Below are positions 8,387 through 16,494 of a DNA stretch of 64,000 bases, in pieces. The stretch covers positions 248,001 through 312,000 of the forward strand of contig NZ_JAUSUG010000002.1 in the NCBI RefSeq assembly GCF_030813435.1, written 5' to 3'. The notes below the pieces were generated by a model that was given only the letters and a program-made list of their open reading frames with translations, searched no databases and was not told the origin of the DNA. The translations under genes were made by a program, and so were the position numbers. The first letter of the stretch is position 1; each line of letters begins with the position of its first letter. The DNA comes from Evansella vedderi. GTDB taxonomy: Bacteria > Bacillota > Bacilli > Bacillales > Salisediminibacteriaceae.

Positions 8387-9411
8387 GATACATGCTCCCT
8401 AAAAGTACTAAATAATTCATTCTCATCTATTTGGTATTCCGAACAACTTTCCATTAATATTTGATATTTAACATTAAAAACCCCTTGAGGGAGGGAAGAA
8501 AGATTTATATTAGGAAATCCATCTTCAACTCTATAACTTTGAACTTCAGAAATAACAAACCTTGTTTTTTCATACATTTCATAATGTACATGATGGTAGC
8601 CTGCCTGAAATAACTTTTTATTAAAAATGTCAATTCGGTTTGGATCCCCTTCCAACAAAACAAGTATTTCATTTATAACACTATTTAATGACTCCCCTTG
8701 CACTTTAGACTTCTCTATAAAATAACATTGTAAAAAAAGTTCCTGAAAACCTCTCAATTCTAGTTGATCTTCCTTTGATATCGATACCTTTAACGGCCTG
8801 GACATATTAGCGGTTTTTACTTCTACTCCAATTTCACCAAAATGAAAATCTGTCAGATCTTTATCCGGACCGTACCATGAATCTATTATGCCTTTACTTG
8901 CATCATTCTTTAAAAGAAATTGAATAAACTTAAGCTCACCAAAAAGCCCTTGTTGCTGCTCAATACTTAATCCTGTTACTTGATTCTTCACAAAGAAATT
9001 ATGCCACTTCTCAAGGGTTCGTTTAATCTCAAAAAACATACTTTTAAAAGATGTTGTACTTAGTAAATTGCGGTAAATATCTGAAATCAATGCTTCATAA
9101 ACTTCAGTTGCAGATGCCATTTGTTGTTCAAAAATGACAAACCACTCAATCTTATTCTTATAGGGATTTCTTAATTTCTTTTGATAGATTCTCAAACCAT
9201 TCCAAACCGGTAATTTTTTCAAAGTTTGTTCGTCCAATACTCTAGGTACTGACATAATTAACATTCTTTTATGACTATTGGTTAATGCCAGAATCATTGA
9301 TGAAAATACTTTCTCCTCCAATAGCCGAACCTTGAGTTTTTCCTCGGGAAGTTCCTTGTTAGTTGTATTTTCCTCTACTAACTCTTGAAAAATTAATCTA
9401 ATTCTGTCCAT
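8383..9411 (-). CDS. PD-(D/E)XK motif protein (DUF4420 type)
   Basis: The 342-residue protein fits the DUF4420 / PD-(D/E)XK motif family (PF14390). Key segments are GLFGELKFIQFLL (about 151-163), WYGPDKDLTDFHF and GEIGVEVKTANM (about 186-206). The conserved E of GELKF, the D of DFHF and E-V-K of VEVKT form the expected nuclease triad. It is the likely DNA-cutting subunit of the cassette. It overlaps the Z1 gene upstream by 19 bp and the AIPR gene downstream by 4 bp, so the products are made together. This family is known to travel with Z1, MORC-like and AIPR proteins. Confidence 0.85.
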   Translation of the reverse strand: MDRIRLIFQELVEENTTNKELPEEKLKVRLLEEKVFSSMILALTNSHKRMLIMSVPRVLDEQTLKKLPVWNGLRIYQKKLRNPYKNKIEWFVIFEQQMASATEVYEALISDIYRNLLSTTSFKSMFFEIKRTLEKWHNFFVKNQVTGLSIEQQQGLFGELKFIQFLLKNDASKGIIDSWYGPDKDLTDFHFGEIGVEVKTANMSRPLKVSISKEDQLELRGFQELFLQCYFIEKSKVQGESLNSVINEILVLLEGDPNRIDIFNKKLFQAGYHHVHYEMYEKTRFVISEVQSYRVEDGFPNINLSSLPQGVFNVKYQILMESCSEYQIDENELFSTFREHVS

Positions 9412-12197
9412 AAGTCATCATCCTGTTCGACGGATTCATTTACCATATAATCAACCTCCGTATGAGAAAACCCACTTTCTGGGAATGAAATTGCAAATCC
9501 AATAGGATAGGTCTCTTTTTTGAAACTAAAATTATCTAACTTACAATGATCAATTGGATATAAAATTAACAATGCCTTCTTCGGGTCCCTTAAAGCCCTA
9601 GCCTCTTTTGCTGCTGCTATCCGATTTTTCTTGCCTTTGTTAGCATTAATAATAGCTTGAGCCCTGTCGTATTTTTCTTTTGTATAATCGAAGAATTCAT
9701 GCCCGGATGATGTTAGTGTTTTTACCGATGTATAACCTTCCTTATTGTAGTTCTCAATCCCACTTCTTTTAACACCGACACCTATTTTTTTCCCAGCAAT
9801 TTCAAAGCGTTCGTCACCATTATTTATTACAACAACCGTCCAATTAACTAGCTCCTCATCCTCCAATCTTTTACGTATATACTCAGCAAGACTTCTACTA
9901 TTAGCTCTTGATGCAGAAGAGACAGTTTGATATTCATCTAAAAATTCTACAACTGTATCACCTTTAACTTTTTCCCAGACGTGATGTTTATTCGCTTTCT
10001 TCCTCACAATAATTTCAGTAGTGGTATTAGAAGTGTTTTCTTCTTGCAATCTATTTATAATACGCTCAAATGCTATGAAATTTCTCTTGAAAAATTCCTC
10101 TGAAGTAGTAGGGAACACAGTAGTCTGAATTAATTCATTACTATATGAGACTTTTACCTCTCTAGCAGATCTCATTTTCAATTGACTTGTAATGTACATT
10201 TGCGGATGGGATTGTATTTTTAATAAGAATTCATTTGGAGTTGCTTTTATTTTTGACATATACTCTAATTGTCCTCTTAATTCTTCGGTTGCTTCTGCAA
10301 TATGCCTAAACCAGCGTTTAATTTCTTTAGTAGTATATATTCTGCATAAATCTAAAAATCCTTGACGATATCCAAACCATCTACCCATTTGCATTAATGT
10401 ATCGTACATTTTACTGGCTCTTAAATAATAACTCACAGTTAAACCTTCAAGAGTTAACCCTCTTGACAGTTTGTCTCCCCCTATAGCAATTACATTCAAC
10501 CCGGTTTCTTTATACTCTCCATATTCAAGTACATCTTTGCTATTTCCGTTAATTTCCTTAACTTTAATAGATTCTAATACACTCATTAATTCCCTTTCAA
10601 TTTCTTCCCATGTAAAATCATAGCGCTTATCCCTATCAAAATGTGAAGGATAATAACTTCTAATTTCGGCTAGTTTTTCTGTACAATACTGTTTATAAAA
10701 GTGATATTGAAGTCCTTTATAGTGATACCCCTGTTTTTTACTATTTTTAACATTATTCTTTATATGGCGAAGTTCCTCTAATACAAGTTTGTATACTTTA
10801 TGTTGAACATCAGTAAAACGTGTACCATGAATAAGCATAGAATTATGAACCGTTATTTGTCCCCTCAATCGTCTAATAGTTGTTGCTAGAATATAGGAAT
10901 ACATGGCCTCTAACAAGCAATCTGGGATCTCTAAAGGAACATGTTCTTTCTTATGTCCAATTGGTAGAAAATTCTCTTCATATTTAATCTCTTTTACGAG
11001 AGGAAGTTCTGTTTCTTTTTCTGTATCTAACATAAAGAATTCTGCTGGTCCGACATAATTTGAAGGTTTTGGTAGGTTAATAATAAAATCCTTTGGAAAT
11101 AGCTCTTGGCCATGTGTTGCAGTAGTTGCATTTTGATTAATAAACACGTTAGCAAAAGGTGTCGCAGTATAACCTACATAGGCCTTTTGTTCAAACGTTT
11201 GATATATCTGTCTAATGTATGCATTTATTCTAGAAGGATCATAGTTTTCATCTATTTCGCCATTGTCCTTATATATTTCTGCGGTATTAACAGAAGCTTG
11301 ATCCGCTTCGTCATCTATTATTAACAGTGGAATGTCCGCTACAGTTTTATGTCCAACAACATGATTCATTCTGGCTAATGGGCTATAATTCCTAAAATAA
11401 TTTAATAAATTCTTTAGCACACTTGCATTTTTCTTTACGACAAGTAAAAAAGGTGTAGTAGTAGGCTGAACCCCTATACTACGAGCCTTCCTAGTACTGA
11501 AATCTCCTCTATAATCTCTTGAAGTTAAAGGGAATACTTCGTAAAAATTATCTCCTACTAATCTCCCAACTCCCAGTGCGTTACTATGAGAACTGGTTAA
11601 ATCTAGCTTATCATGACTAGTCTCAAACCCTAAAACTTCTTCGTCAAGACGCATTTGAGTCTGACTTCTTAAATCATTATGCATTCCTGCAAGAACTATA
11701 ATTAATTTAAAACCAGAATCTATCGCCTTGTTGATTAATGCAGTATAGTTTGCTGTCTTTCCAGACTGTACATAACCAACAATAAGACCTCTTCTATCAT
11801 ATTGTCTCCCTTTTACGGTTGGGTCTTCAAGCAATTCTAAAATAGAATCAGTCGTATCGTCTATAGAATCTACTACAGTTGGAGGCCAATTCTTTACCTC
11901 TGTTAAATATCGTTTATACCTATTCCAGTATTTCCAGTTCATTACGGTTTTCTTAACATTTAACCAAGGTATGTGCTCCTTATCTTCACCATTAAGTAGT
12001 ACACTTTTTATAGACATGGTTATATTTAAACTTTTTTTTAGGTCTTCTTTCAACGATAGGATTTCGTCTTGACTTACCGGAAATACAGCAGTTGCCTTTT
12101 TAATCGCTACTTCTATCTCGTAATTTATATCAATATTATCCTCTTTAATCGTTTGAGCTAGAATTCTAAGTGAGGTTGAACGGGCGTCCTGATACAT
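9393..12197 (-). CDS. Z1 domain protein (SF2 helicase-like ATPase)
   Basis: This 934-residue protein is a Z1-family (PF10593) superfamily II-like ATPase. Walker A is GYVQSGKTAN (141-150). IIDDEADQAS is the DEAD-like box, GYTATPFANV is motif III, GGDKLSRGLTLEG is the motif V region, and LMQMGRWFGYRQGF is the motif VI arginine region. It probably moves on or remodels DNA for the associated nuclease. Its ATG abuts the stop of the MORC-like gene and its end overlaps the DUF4420 gene. Z1 proteins occur next to MORC-type ATPases, DNA methyltransferases and AIPR proteins in restriction-like systems. No frameshift is seen and the length is normal. Confidence 0.9.
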   Translation of the reverse strand: MYQDARSTSLRILAQTIKEDNIDINYEIEVAIKKATAVFPVSQDEILSLKEDLKKSLNITMSIKSVLLNGEDKEHIPWLNVKKTVMNWKYWNRYKRYLTEVKNWPPTVVDSIDDTTDSILELLEDPTVKGRQYDRRGLIVGYVQSGKTANYTALINKAIDSGFKLIIVLAGMHNDLRSQTQMRLDEEVLGFETSHDKLDLTSSHSNALGVGRLVGDNFYEVFPLTSRDYRGDFSTRKARSIGVQPTTTPFLLVVKKNASVLKNLLNYFRNYSPLARMNHVVGHKTVADIPLLIIDDEADQASVNTAEIYKDNGEIDENYDPSRINAYIRQIYQTFEQKAYVGYTATPFANVFINQNATTATHGQELFPKDFIINLPKPSNYVGPAEFFMLDTEKETELPLVKEIKYEENFLPIGHKKEHVPLEIPDCLLEAMYSYILATTIRRLRGQITVHNSMLIHGTRFTDVQHKVYKLVLEELRHIKNNVKNSKKQGYHYKGLQYHFYKQYCTEKLAEIRSYYPSHFDRDKRYDFTWEEIERELMSVLESIKVKEINGNSKDVLEYGEYKETGLNVIAIGGDKLSRGLTLEGLTVSYYLRASKMYDTLMQMGRWFGYRQGFLDLCRIYTTKEIKRWFRHIAEATEELRGQLEYMSKIKATPNEFLLKIQSHPQMYITSQLKMRSAREVKVSYSNELIQTTVFPTTSEEFFKRNFIAFERIINRLQEENTSNTTTEIIVRKKANKHHVWEKVKGDTVVEFLDEYQTVSSASRANSRSLAEYIRKRLEDEELVNWTVVVINNGDERFEIAGKKIGVGVKRSGIENYNKEGYTSVKTLTSSGHEFFDYTKEKYDRAQAIINANKGKKNRIAAAKEARALRDPKKALLILYPIDHCKLDNFSFKKETYPIGFAISFPESGFSHTEVDYMVNESVEQDDDLWTELD

Positions 12198-13690
12198 TAT
12201 ATCTCCTCCAAATATTTTGCAATTAAATCCTGAATACTTTCTTTCTTATACTGCTTAAACGTATCATAGTTAAGTACCTGTTCTATGATATCTGGCTTTT
12301 CATATTTTAAATCTAAGAACATCCTTACTAACATATTCATTCTTTGACTATCTTCTATAGTTATTTTTTCAAGTTTTTCATCTTTCTCTATTTGGAAAGT
12401 ATTATACCTAACTATATTTGCTGGTGAATATTCCTCTACATGAAATAGATAGTAATTTAATTTATCTTCAATCTCTTTATTACTGCTAATTAGGTCCTTT
12501 AATAAAGTATGGTTTCTATTTAATTTGAAAAGAGTTTTATTACGCCTAGTGATTTGCTCCCAAACATGCTCAATATTTGTTTTATTGTGCTTTTTAACGA
12601 TACTTTTAGTACCTCTGTGATAAAAAACTTCATGTGAGCGTTCTCTTACTTTTTCTGCTACACGTTTAAGTAAGGAGATAATCTCTTGTGGTGGTTTTGC
12701 ATGTGATTTTTTTATATCAATCTGCCAATTAAAATCTGACTTATTAGTAATATCAACCTTAATTCGTGCTAGTTTATATGCTTCTTCACGACTAAATAAA
12801 TGTAGCCAACTACCTGCAACTAACAGACGTTTATTGCGATAGACATAGAACCCTTGCTGCTCTAACCAACCTTTCGGTCCTGCATACTCTTCAAAAGTTC
12901 CAGTAGTTATTTTAGTATGATGAGGCAATACAAAAGGTTGTATTGTTATAATATCATCACCTACTCTTTGTCTTTCTTCTGGTAATTCTTGAGTAGCAAG
13001 TTCTTTTGAAAGATAAGGGTCCCAAGGTAGAACTTTATTGCCATTAAGAAATAAATCTATTTTCTGAACCCCCTCTAAGAAGCAGTGAAAAACCATTGAA
13101 AGGTGATTTTCAACATCTCTAATGCTATTATAAAATTTATTTATCTTTCTTCTAGAATATGGCTGGTCTATTACACGGTCTAAAACCTCAATTAATACAA
13201 TTGTCCCTGAATCAGATTCAATATCACCAAGGAGTTCCTCCGACTCATGGTTAAATGGTACTTTTAATAATGACCAATTATTAGTATCTTTAATATAATC
13301 TAAATCCCAACAACGTACATTTTCAGATCCAGACGTTTCTTTTGTTTTTACAGTTAATCTTTTACCTAAGGAGAAGGATGCTGTTTTTAATCCCATTCCA
13401 AACCTTCCTAGTATCCTGTTTTCTCTATTATTAAGAGGGTTTTTTGAGCCTATCTTCATCGCTTGTACAAGCGTATTCTCATCCATACCGAAACCGTTAT
13501 CTTCAATTCTAATATAATTAACTTCTTCCTCAGTCCAGATCATGTCTACTTTTATAATTGTTGCCTTAGCGTCGATACTATTATCTATTATGTCAGCGAT
13601 CGCTGCTTCTATGCTATATCCAATTGACCTTAGTGATTGAATAACAGCCGTCGCATCAGGTAGAATAATTTCATGATTTTCATTTTTCAT
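12197..13690 (-). CDS. MORC-like GHKL ATPase
   Basis: The first gene of the operon encodes a 497-residue ATPase of the Hsp90/MutL/gyrase B (Bergerat) fold. The ATP-site boxes are AAIADIIDNSIDA (N box, about 29-41), EDNGFGMDE (G1, about 63-71) and LGRFGMGLKTASFSLG (G2, about 94-109). The middle region with IDIKKSHAKPP is the S5-like transducer carrying the lysine that contacts ATP. Such proteins dimerise as ATP-driven DNA clamps. In this context it likely controls loading or activation of the Z1/nuclease partners. The start at 13690 lacks a strong Shine-Dalgarno sequence. It shares a 218-bp upstream region with a divergent small gene. Confidence 0.88.
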   Translation of the reverse strand: MKNENHEIILPDATAVIQSLRSIGYSIEAAIADIIDNSIDAKATIIKVDMIWTEEEVNYIRIEDNGFGMDENTLVQAMKIGSKNPLNNRENRILGRFGMGLKTASFSLGKRLTVKTKETSGSENVRCWDLDYIKDTNNWSLLKVPFNHESEELLGDIESDSGTIVLIEVLDRVIDQPYSRRKINKFYNSIRDVENHLSMVFHCFLEGVQKIDLFLNGNKVLPWDPYLSKELATQELPEERQRVGDDIITIQPFVLPHHTKITTGTFEEYAGPKGWLEQQGFYVYRNKRLLVAGSWLHLFSREEAYKLARIKVDITNKSDFNWQIDIKKSHAKPPQEIISLLKRVAEKVRERSHEVFYHRGTKSIVKKHNKTNIEHVWEQITRRNKTLFKLNRNHTLLKDLISSNKEIEDKLNYYLFHVEEYSPANIVRYNTFQIEKDEKLEKITIEDSQRMNMLVRMFLDLKYEKPDIIEQVLNYDTFKQYKKESIQDLIAKYLEEI

Positions 13691-13908
13691 TTATATCACC
13701 ACTTTTTTTCTTTCTAACATAATTATAGAGGATTACTTTAAATTTGTATTTACCAAATTACTGGGTTTTGAGATAAATGTAATTAGATTAACAACGTCTT
13801 CGACAATACATTACAATATCCTTCTAAAATTTTACATATTGTCTGATTATTATAAAAAAATCTGATAAAATTAATTAGTAAATAATATGAATAATTGGAG
13901 GGAATTAA
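13691..13908. promoter_or_regulatory. Divergent intergenic region, MORC operon and small gene
   Basis: These 218 bp must hold promoters for both directions. I see no clear consensus pair. A TCTGAT direct repeat occurs at 13842-13847 and 13861-13866, 19 bp apart, just before the small gene and could be an operator. There is no GAAC-N4-GTTC SOS box here, unlike the Dcm-type gene. Confidence 0.3.
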
Positions 13909-14145
13909 GTGGCATTAATAAAAAGTAACAATTTAAGAAGAAGCAACAAAGAAAGAAATCTTGTACACAAAGAAGTAGATGCTAGTTATACAACATTTAA
14001 TAGCACTGGGGAGAAATATTTCCAAATAGATACATACGGTTCTAATGACCGAAAATTCCAAGGGAAAATTAGTCAATCAATACAGTTTAATAAGGAGACA
14101 GCAGTAGATTTAATAACTATATTAAGGAAAGAATTTAACATTTAA
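13909..14145 (+). CDS. Small conserved protein divergent from the MORC operon
   Basis: The 78-residue protein starts at a GTG with GGAGGGA six bases upstream. It has a basic N-terminus (KSNNLRRSNKERN) and the segment QIDTYGS followed by KISQSIQF. From memory this matches a small family common beside restriction systems in Bacilli, sometimes mislabelled methionyl-tRNA formyltransferase; it is far too short for that enzyme. Position and charge suggest a DNA-binding or regulatory accessory factor, but no helix-turn-helix is evident and the function is unknown. It is divergent from the MORC operon and now sits beside an IS element. Confidence 0.7.
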   Translation: MALIKSNNLRRSNKERNLVHKEVDASYTTFNSTGEKYFQIDTYGSNDRKFQGKISQSIQFNKETAVDLITILRKEFNI

Positions 14146-14239
14146 TGAAACTGATTAATAAACTACCCTATAAAATAAATAAGAGTGTGAGTTATCTTAT
14201 AAACTGGTACCCATGTCAAGGACACTATAAAAAAAGAGA

Positions 14240-15568
14240 TTAAGCAACTAGAAGATGATTCCTATATTGAATAGGGGTCATCTTTTTTAAGTTCCACTGA
14301 TATCGATAATTGTTATAGTAATTCATGTAATGATTGATTTTCTTCTTTAATTCTTTCAGTGTACTAGCCGATTGATAGTCAACTTCATCTTTTAAATGAC
14401 CAAAGAATGACTCCTGAGGGGCATTATCCCAACAGTTTCCTCTCCGAGACATAGATTGGCCTAAACCATATGCTTTTAATAACTTTTGATATCTTGGACT
14501 AGTATAATGGCTCCCCTGGTCAGAGTGGACAAAGGCCTCAGGGTGTAGACTGATTTCCTTGTTGTTGATTAATTTATGGATCGTTTGAGTAGCGATATCT
14601 AAAGTGATACGATCAGAAACATGATAAGCTAATATTTCGTTTGTGGAAGCATCTTTTACGGTCGACAAATAAGCCATACAATTACTGTTATATGGCAAAT
14701 AAGTAATGTCCGTTAATAGTACTTTTCCAGAAACCCCTTGCTTAAATTCTCTATTTAACTTGTTTGGTACGACTTGATGTTCCTTTGTTGCTTTAGCAAT
14801 CTTTTTATAAGGATTCGGCCTTCTATGTGGGCAAACAATTTCATATTTCTTCATGATCCTTTGTATTTTTTTACGGCTAAAGTTAATCTTATATTCATTC
14901 TCCAATGTCATTTTAATGGAGCGTGAACCTTTCTTATATCCCCGACGATTGAATGCCTTTAATATCATCTCTTTTGCTTCTAGGTCTAATTTTTCTCTTA
15001 CTTCTCGGCTATCGGATGCCTTTAGATAGCTATAGTATCCAGATCGGGAGACCCCTAAAAGTTCACAAAAATACTTGGTCAAATGTTTAAATTGATTCTG
15101 CTCAATGGTCTCATAAATTAACTGAAATACACTACTCGAATCTAGGTTTTCGCTTGCGTTTAACAGCCTCCTTTCTGTCGCTTCTAGCTTTTTTAACAGC
15201 TCAACCTGTCCCTCTAGGATCTTAATTTTTGCTTCTTGCCTTTCAATTATTTCCGACTGAGATAGGTCTCTCTTCATTGACCTACCAGAAGCTCCTTTCC
15301 TTGTATCTGTTAACCCAATTAACCCATCCTTTTCATATGCTTTCTTCCACCTGTAGGCAGCTTGTTCCATTCGTTTCGTCCCTAGAATAGCCAAGTCAAA
15401 GCCATTCTCCTCAAAAATTTGACGAGGGAATTTGCCAGTTAAGTACTCATCCATAAATCGCTTCTTAAAATCATCGGTATATGTAATGGCTAAATTACTA
15501 ACACGAAGTACATTAGGATTCTTTTGAAGTATTTTTATCTCTTTAGTAGAAAATGTAATCTTGCTCAT
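14240..15568 (-). CDS. IS3-family transposase, single frame
   Basis: The protein joins an N-terminal helix-turn-helix (about 35-75, with FKKRFMDEYL and RWKKAYEKDGLIGL) and a coiled-coil linker (EAKIKILEGQVELLKKLE) to an rve integrase domain with the DDE triad: LLTDITYLPY, FVHSDQGSHYTS, and NAPQESFFGHLK, whose E is 35 residues after the second D. Most IS3 elements make this protein from two genes by frameshifting; here it is one continuous frame of about 442 residues. The ATG at 15568 has AGGGGAAC upstream and is preferred over the frame start at 15592. All catalytic residues are present, so it could be active. Confidence 0.92.
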   Translation of the reverse strand: MSKITFSTKEIKILQKNPNVLRVSNLAITYTDDFKKRFMDEYLTGKFPRQIFEENGFDLAILGTKRMEQAAYRWKKAYEKDGLIGLTDTRKGASGRSMKRDLSQSEIIERQEAKIKILEGQVELLKKLEATERRLLNASENLDSSSVFQLIYETIEQNQFKHLTKYFCELLGVSRSGYYSYLKASDSREVREKLDLEAKEMILKAFNRRGYKKGSRSIKMTLENEYKINFSRKKIQRIMKKYEIVCPHRRPNPYKKIAKATKEHQVVPNKLNREFKQGVSGKVLLTDITYLPYNSNCMAYLSTVKDASTNEILAYHVSDRITLDIATQTIHKLINNKEISLHPEAFVHSDQGSHYTSPRYQKLLKAYGLGQSMSRRGNCWDNAPQESFFGHLKDEVDYQSASTLKELKKKINHYMNYYNNYRYQWNLKKMTPIQYRNHLLVA

Positions 15569-15620
15569 AATATTCTGTTCCCCTATTCCCATATCTTAAA
15601 ATTCAAGTATATAAAAAAAT

Positions 15621-15664
15621 ACCTGTAGATTAAACACTCTTTTTCAAGTGTCCTATCTACAGGT
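15621..15664 (-). promoter_or_regulatory. Hairpin in the IS end upstream of the transposase
   Basis: ACCTGTAGAT pairs with ATCTACAGGT, and inside them ACACT pairs with AGTGT, giving a long stem-loop between the right end and the transposase start. Such hairpins can hide the transposase start from outside transcripts; that function is inferred. Confidence 0.5.
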
Positions 15665-15717
15665 ACCATTTTATTATACTCACACTCTTATTTATTAAGA
15701 CCACTAAATATATTTTA

Positions 15718-16476
15718 TTAAATAGATTCCAAATCCTTACTTTTTATATTCCAATTAACAGCAACAACCTTAGTAATTGCTTTTGTTGGAGATAAATTAT
15801 TGTAGGGATCAATAACTAATCTAATATTCGGATCACTAAATACATTACTTATTAACACAAGTATATAATTATTTCTTAGTTGCTTTGCTACTGTCCATTC
15901 TTTATCGGTAAAAGTGATTCCACCTTCTTCAGAGGAAAGGCCTTTTACTTCAAATACAATATCTTGTTTATTAATTTTAAAATCATATCCACAACCGTCA
16001 TCTCTAGTATCTATGAGCTCACCATTATATTCACCCAAAAATCCTTTTTTATAAAAATTAATAAATAGTTTTTCTGCCTGCTTACCAGTAACTCCTCTAA
16101 GATTATATGACCTAATACTTTCTCCTTTATCTTCATCCTCTAATATACTAAGTATTTCATAGTTATTTTTTTCAAACAAAATATCTCTAACAATTTCAGT
16201 CAATCCATCCTCACTAATATTTGAGAATTTTTCAAATATCTCTAAGCTACTTTTAGATAATTCCTTTTGATACCAACCACTTCTATTATTATCGTTTAAA
16301 GAGTCAAAATCATCTCGCCTATTTTTTATTGAATTAGGGCTATAACCAAACTTTCCTCCAATATCTTCATAAGCACTTCTCCAGGTAGAATAATTTAAAC
16401 TTTCTAATGCTTTTCTATCATATTTAGACAAGTAAAATGCAACTATAAGTGCTTTTTTTTGGTTATTTTTCATCAT
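15718..16476 (-). CDS. NOV_C/DUF3883 domain nuclease-like protein
   Basis: This is a 252-residue protein. The C-terminal half is a DUF3883 (protein NO VEIN C-terminal) domain: RDDGCGYDFKI (D165), DIVFEVKGL (E176, K178), then FTDKEWTVAKQL and YILVLI. D...E-x-K is a PD-(D/E)XK nuclease core. The N-terminal 60 residues look helical and DNA-binding (SAYEDIGGKFGYSPNSIKNR). It is the last gene after the PLD-helicase, 18 bp away, so likely co-transcribed. DUF3883 proteins often accompany helicases and McrBC-like defence genes. It is probably the effector nuclease of the upstream helicase; this pairing is inference. Confidence 0.75.
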   Translation of the reverse strand: MMKNNQKKALIVAFYLSKYDRKALESLNYSTWRSAYEDIGGKFGYSPNSIKNRRDDFDSLNDNNRSGWYQKELSKSSLEIFEKFSNISEDGLTEIVRDILFEKNNYEILSILEDEDKGESIRSYNLRGVTGKQAEKLFINFYKKGFLGEYNGELIDTRDDGCGYDFKINKQDIVFEVKGLSSEEGGITFTDKEWTVAKQLRNNYILVLISNVFSDPNIRLVIDPYNNLSPTKAITKVVAVNWNIKSKDLESI

Positions 16477-16494
16477 ACCACCATCCCTCTTAAA

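Larger units (their letters stand above)
14174..15696 (-). mobile_element. IS3-family insertion sequence with imperfect terminal inverted repeats
   Basis: The ends match as inverted repeats. Left AATAAATAAGAGTGTGAGT (14174-14192) equals the complement of the right end (15678-15696), and similarity continues through GGTACC and GGACACT about 45 bases in. The inner TG (14186) and CA (15684) are the usual IS3 termini. The outer AATAAATAAGAG/CTCTTATTTATT arms could be IS sequence or the halves of a terminator into which it jumped. No convincing direct target duplication is visible. One transposase gene fills it. It lies between convergent genes and appears to disrupt nothing. Confidence 0.8.

Noticed and set aside
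14160-15710. Direct target-site duplication of the IS element
   Set aside because: Flanking bases match only as inverted arms; no 3-4 bp direct repeat could be placed convincingly.
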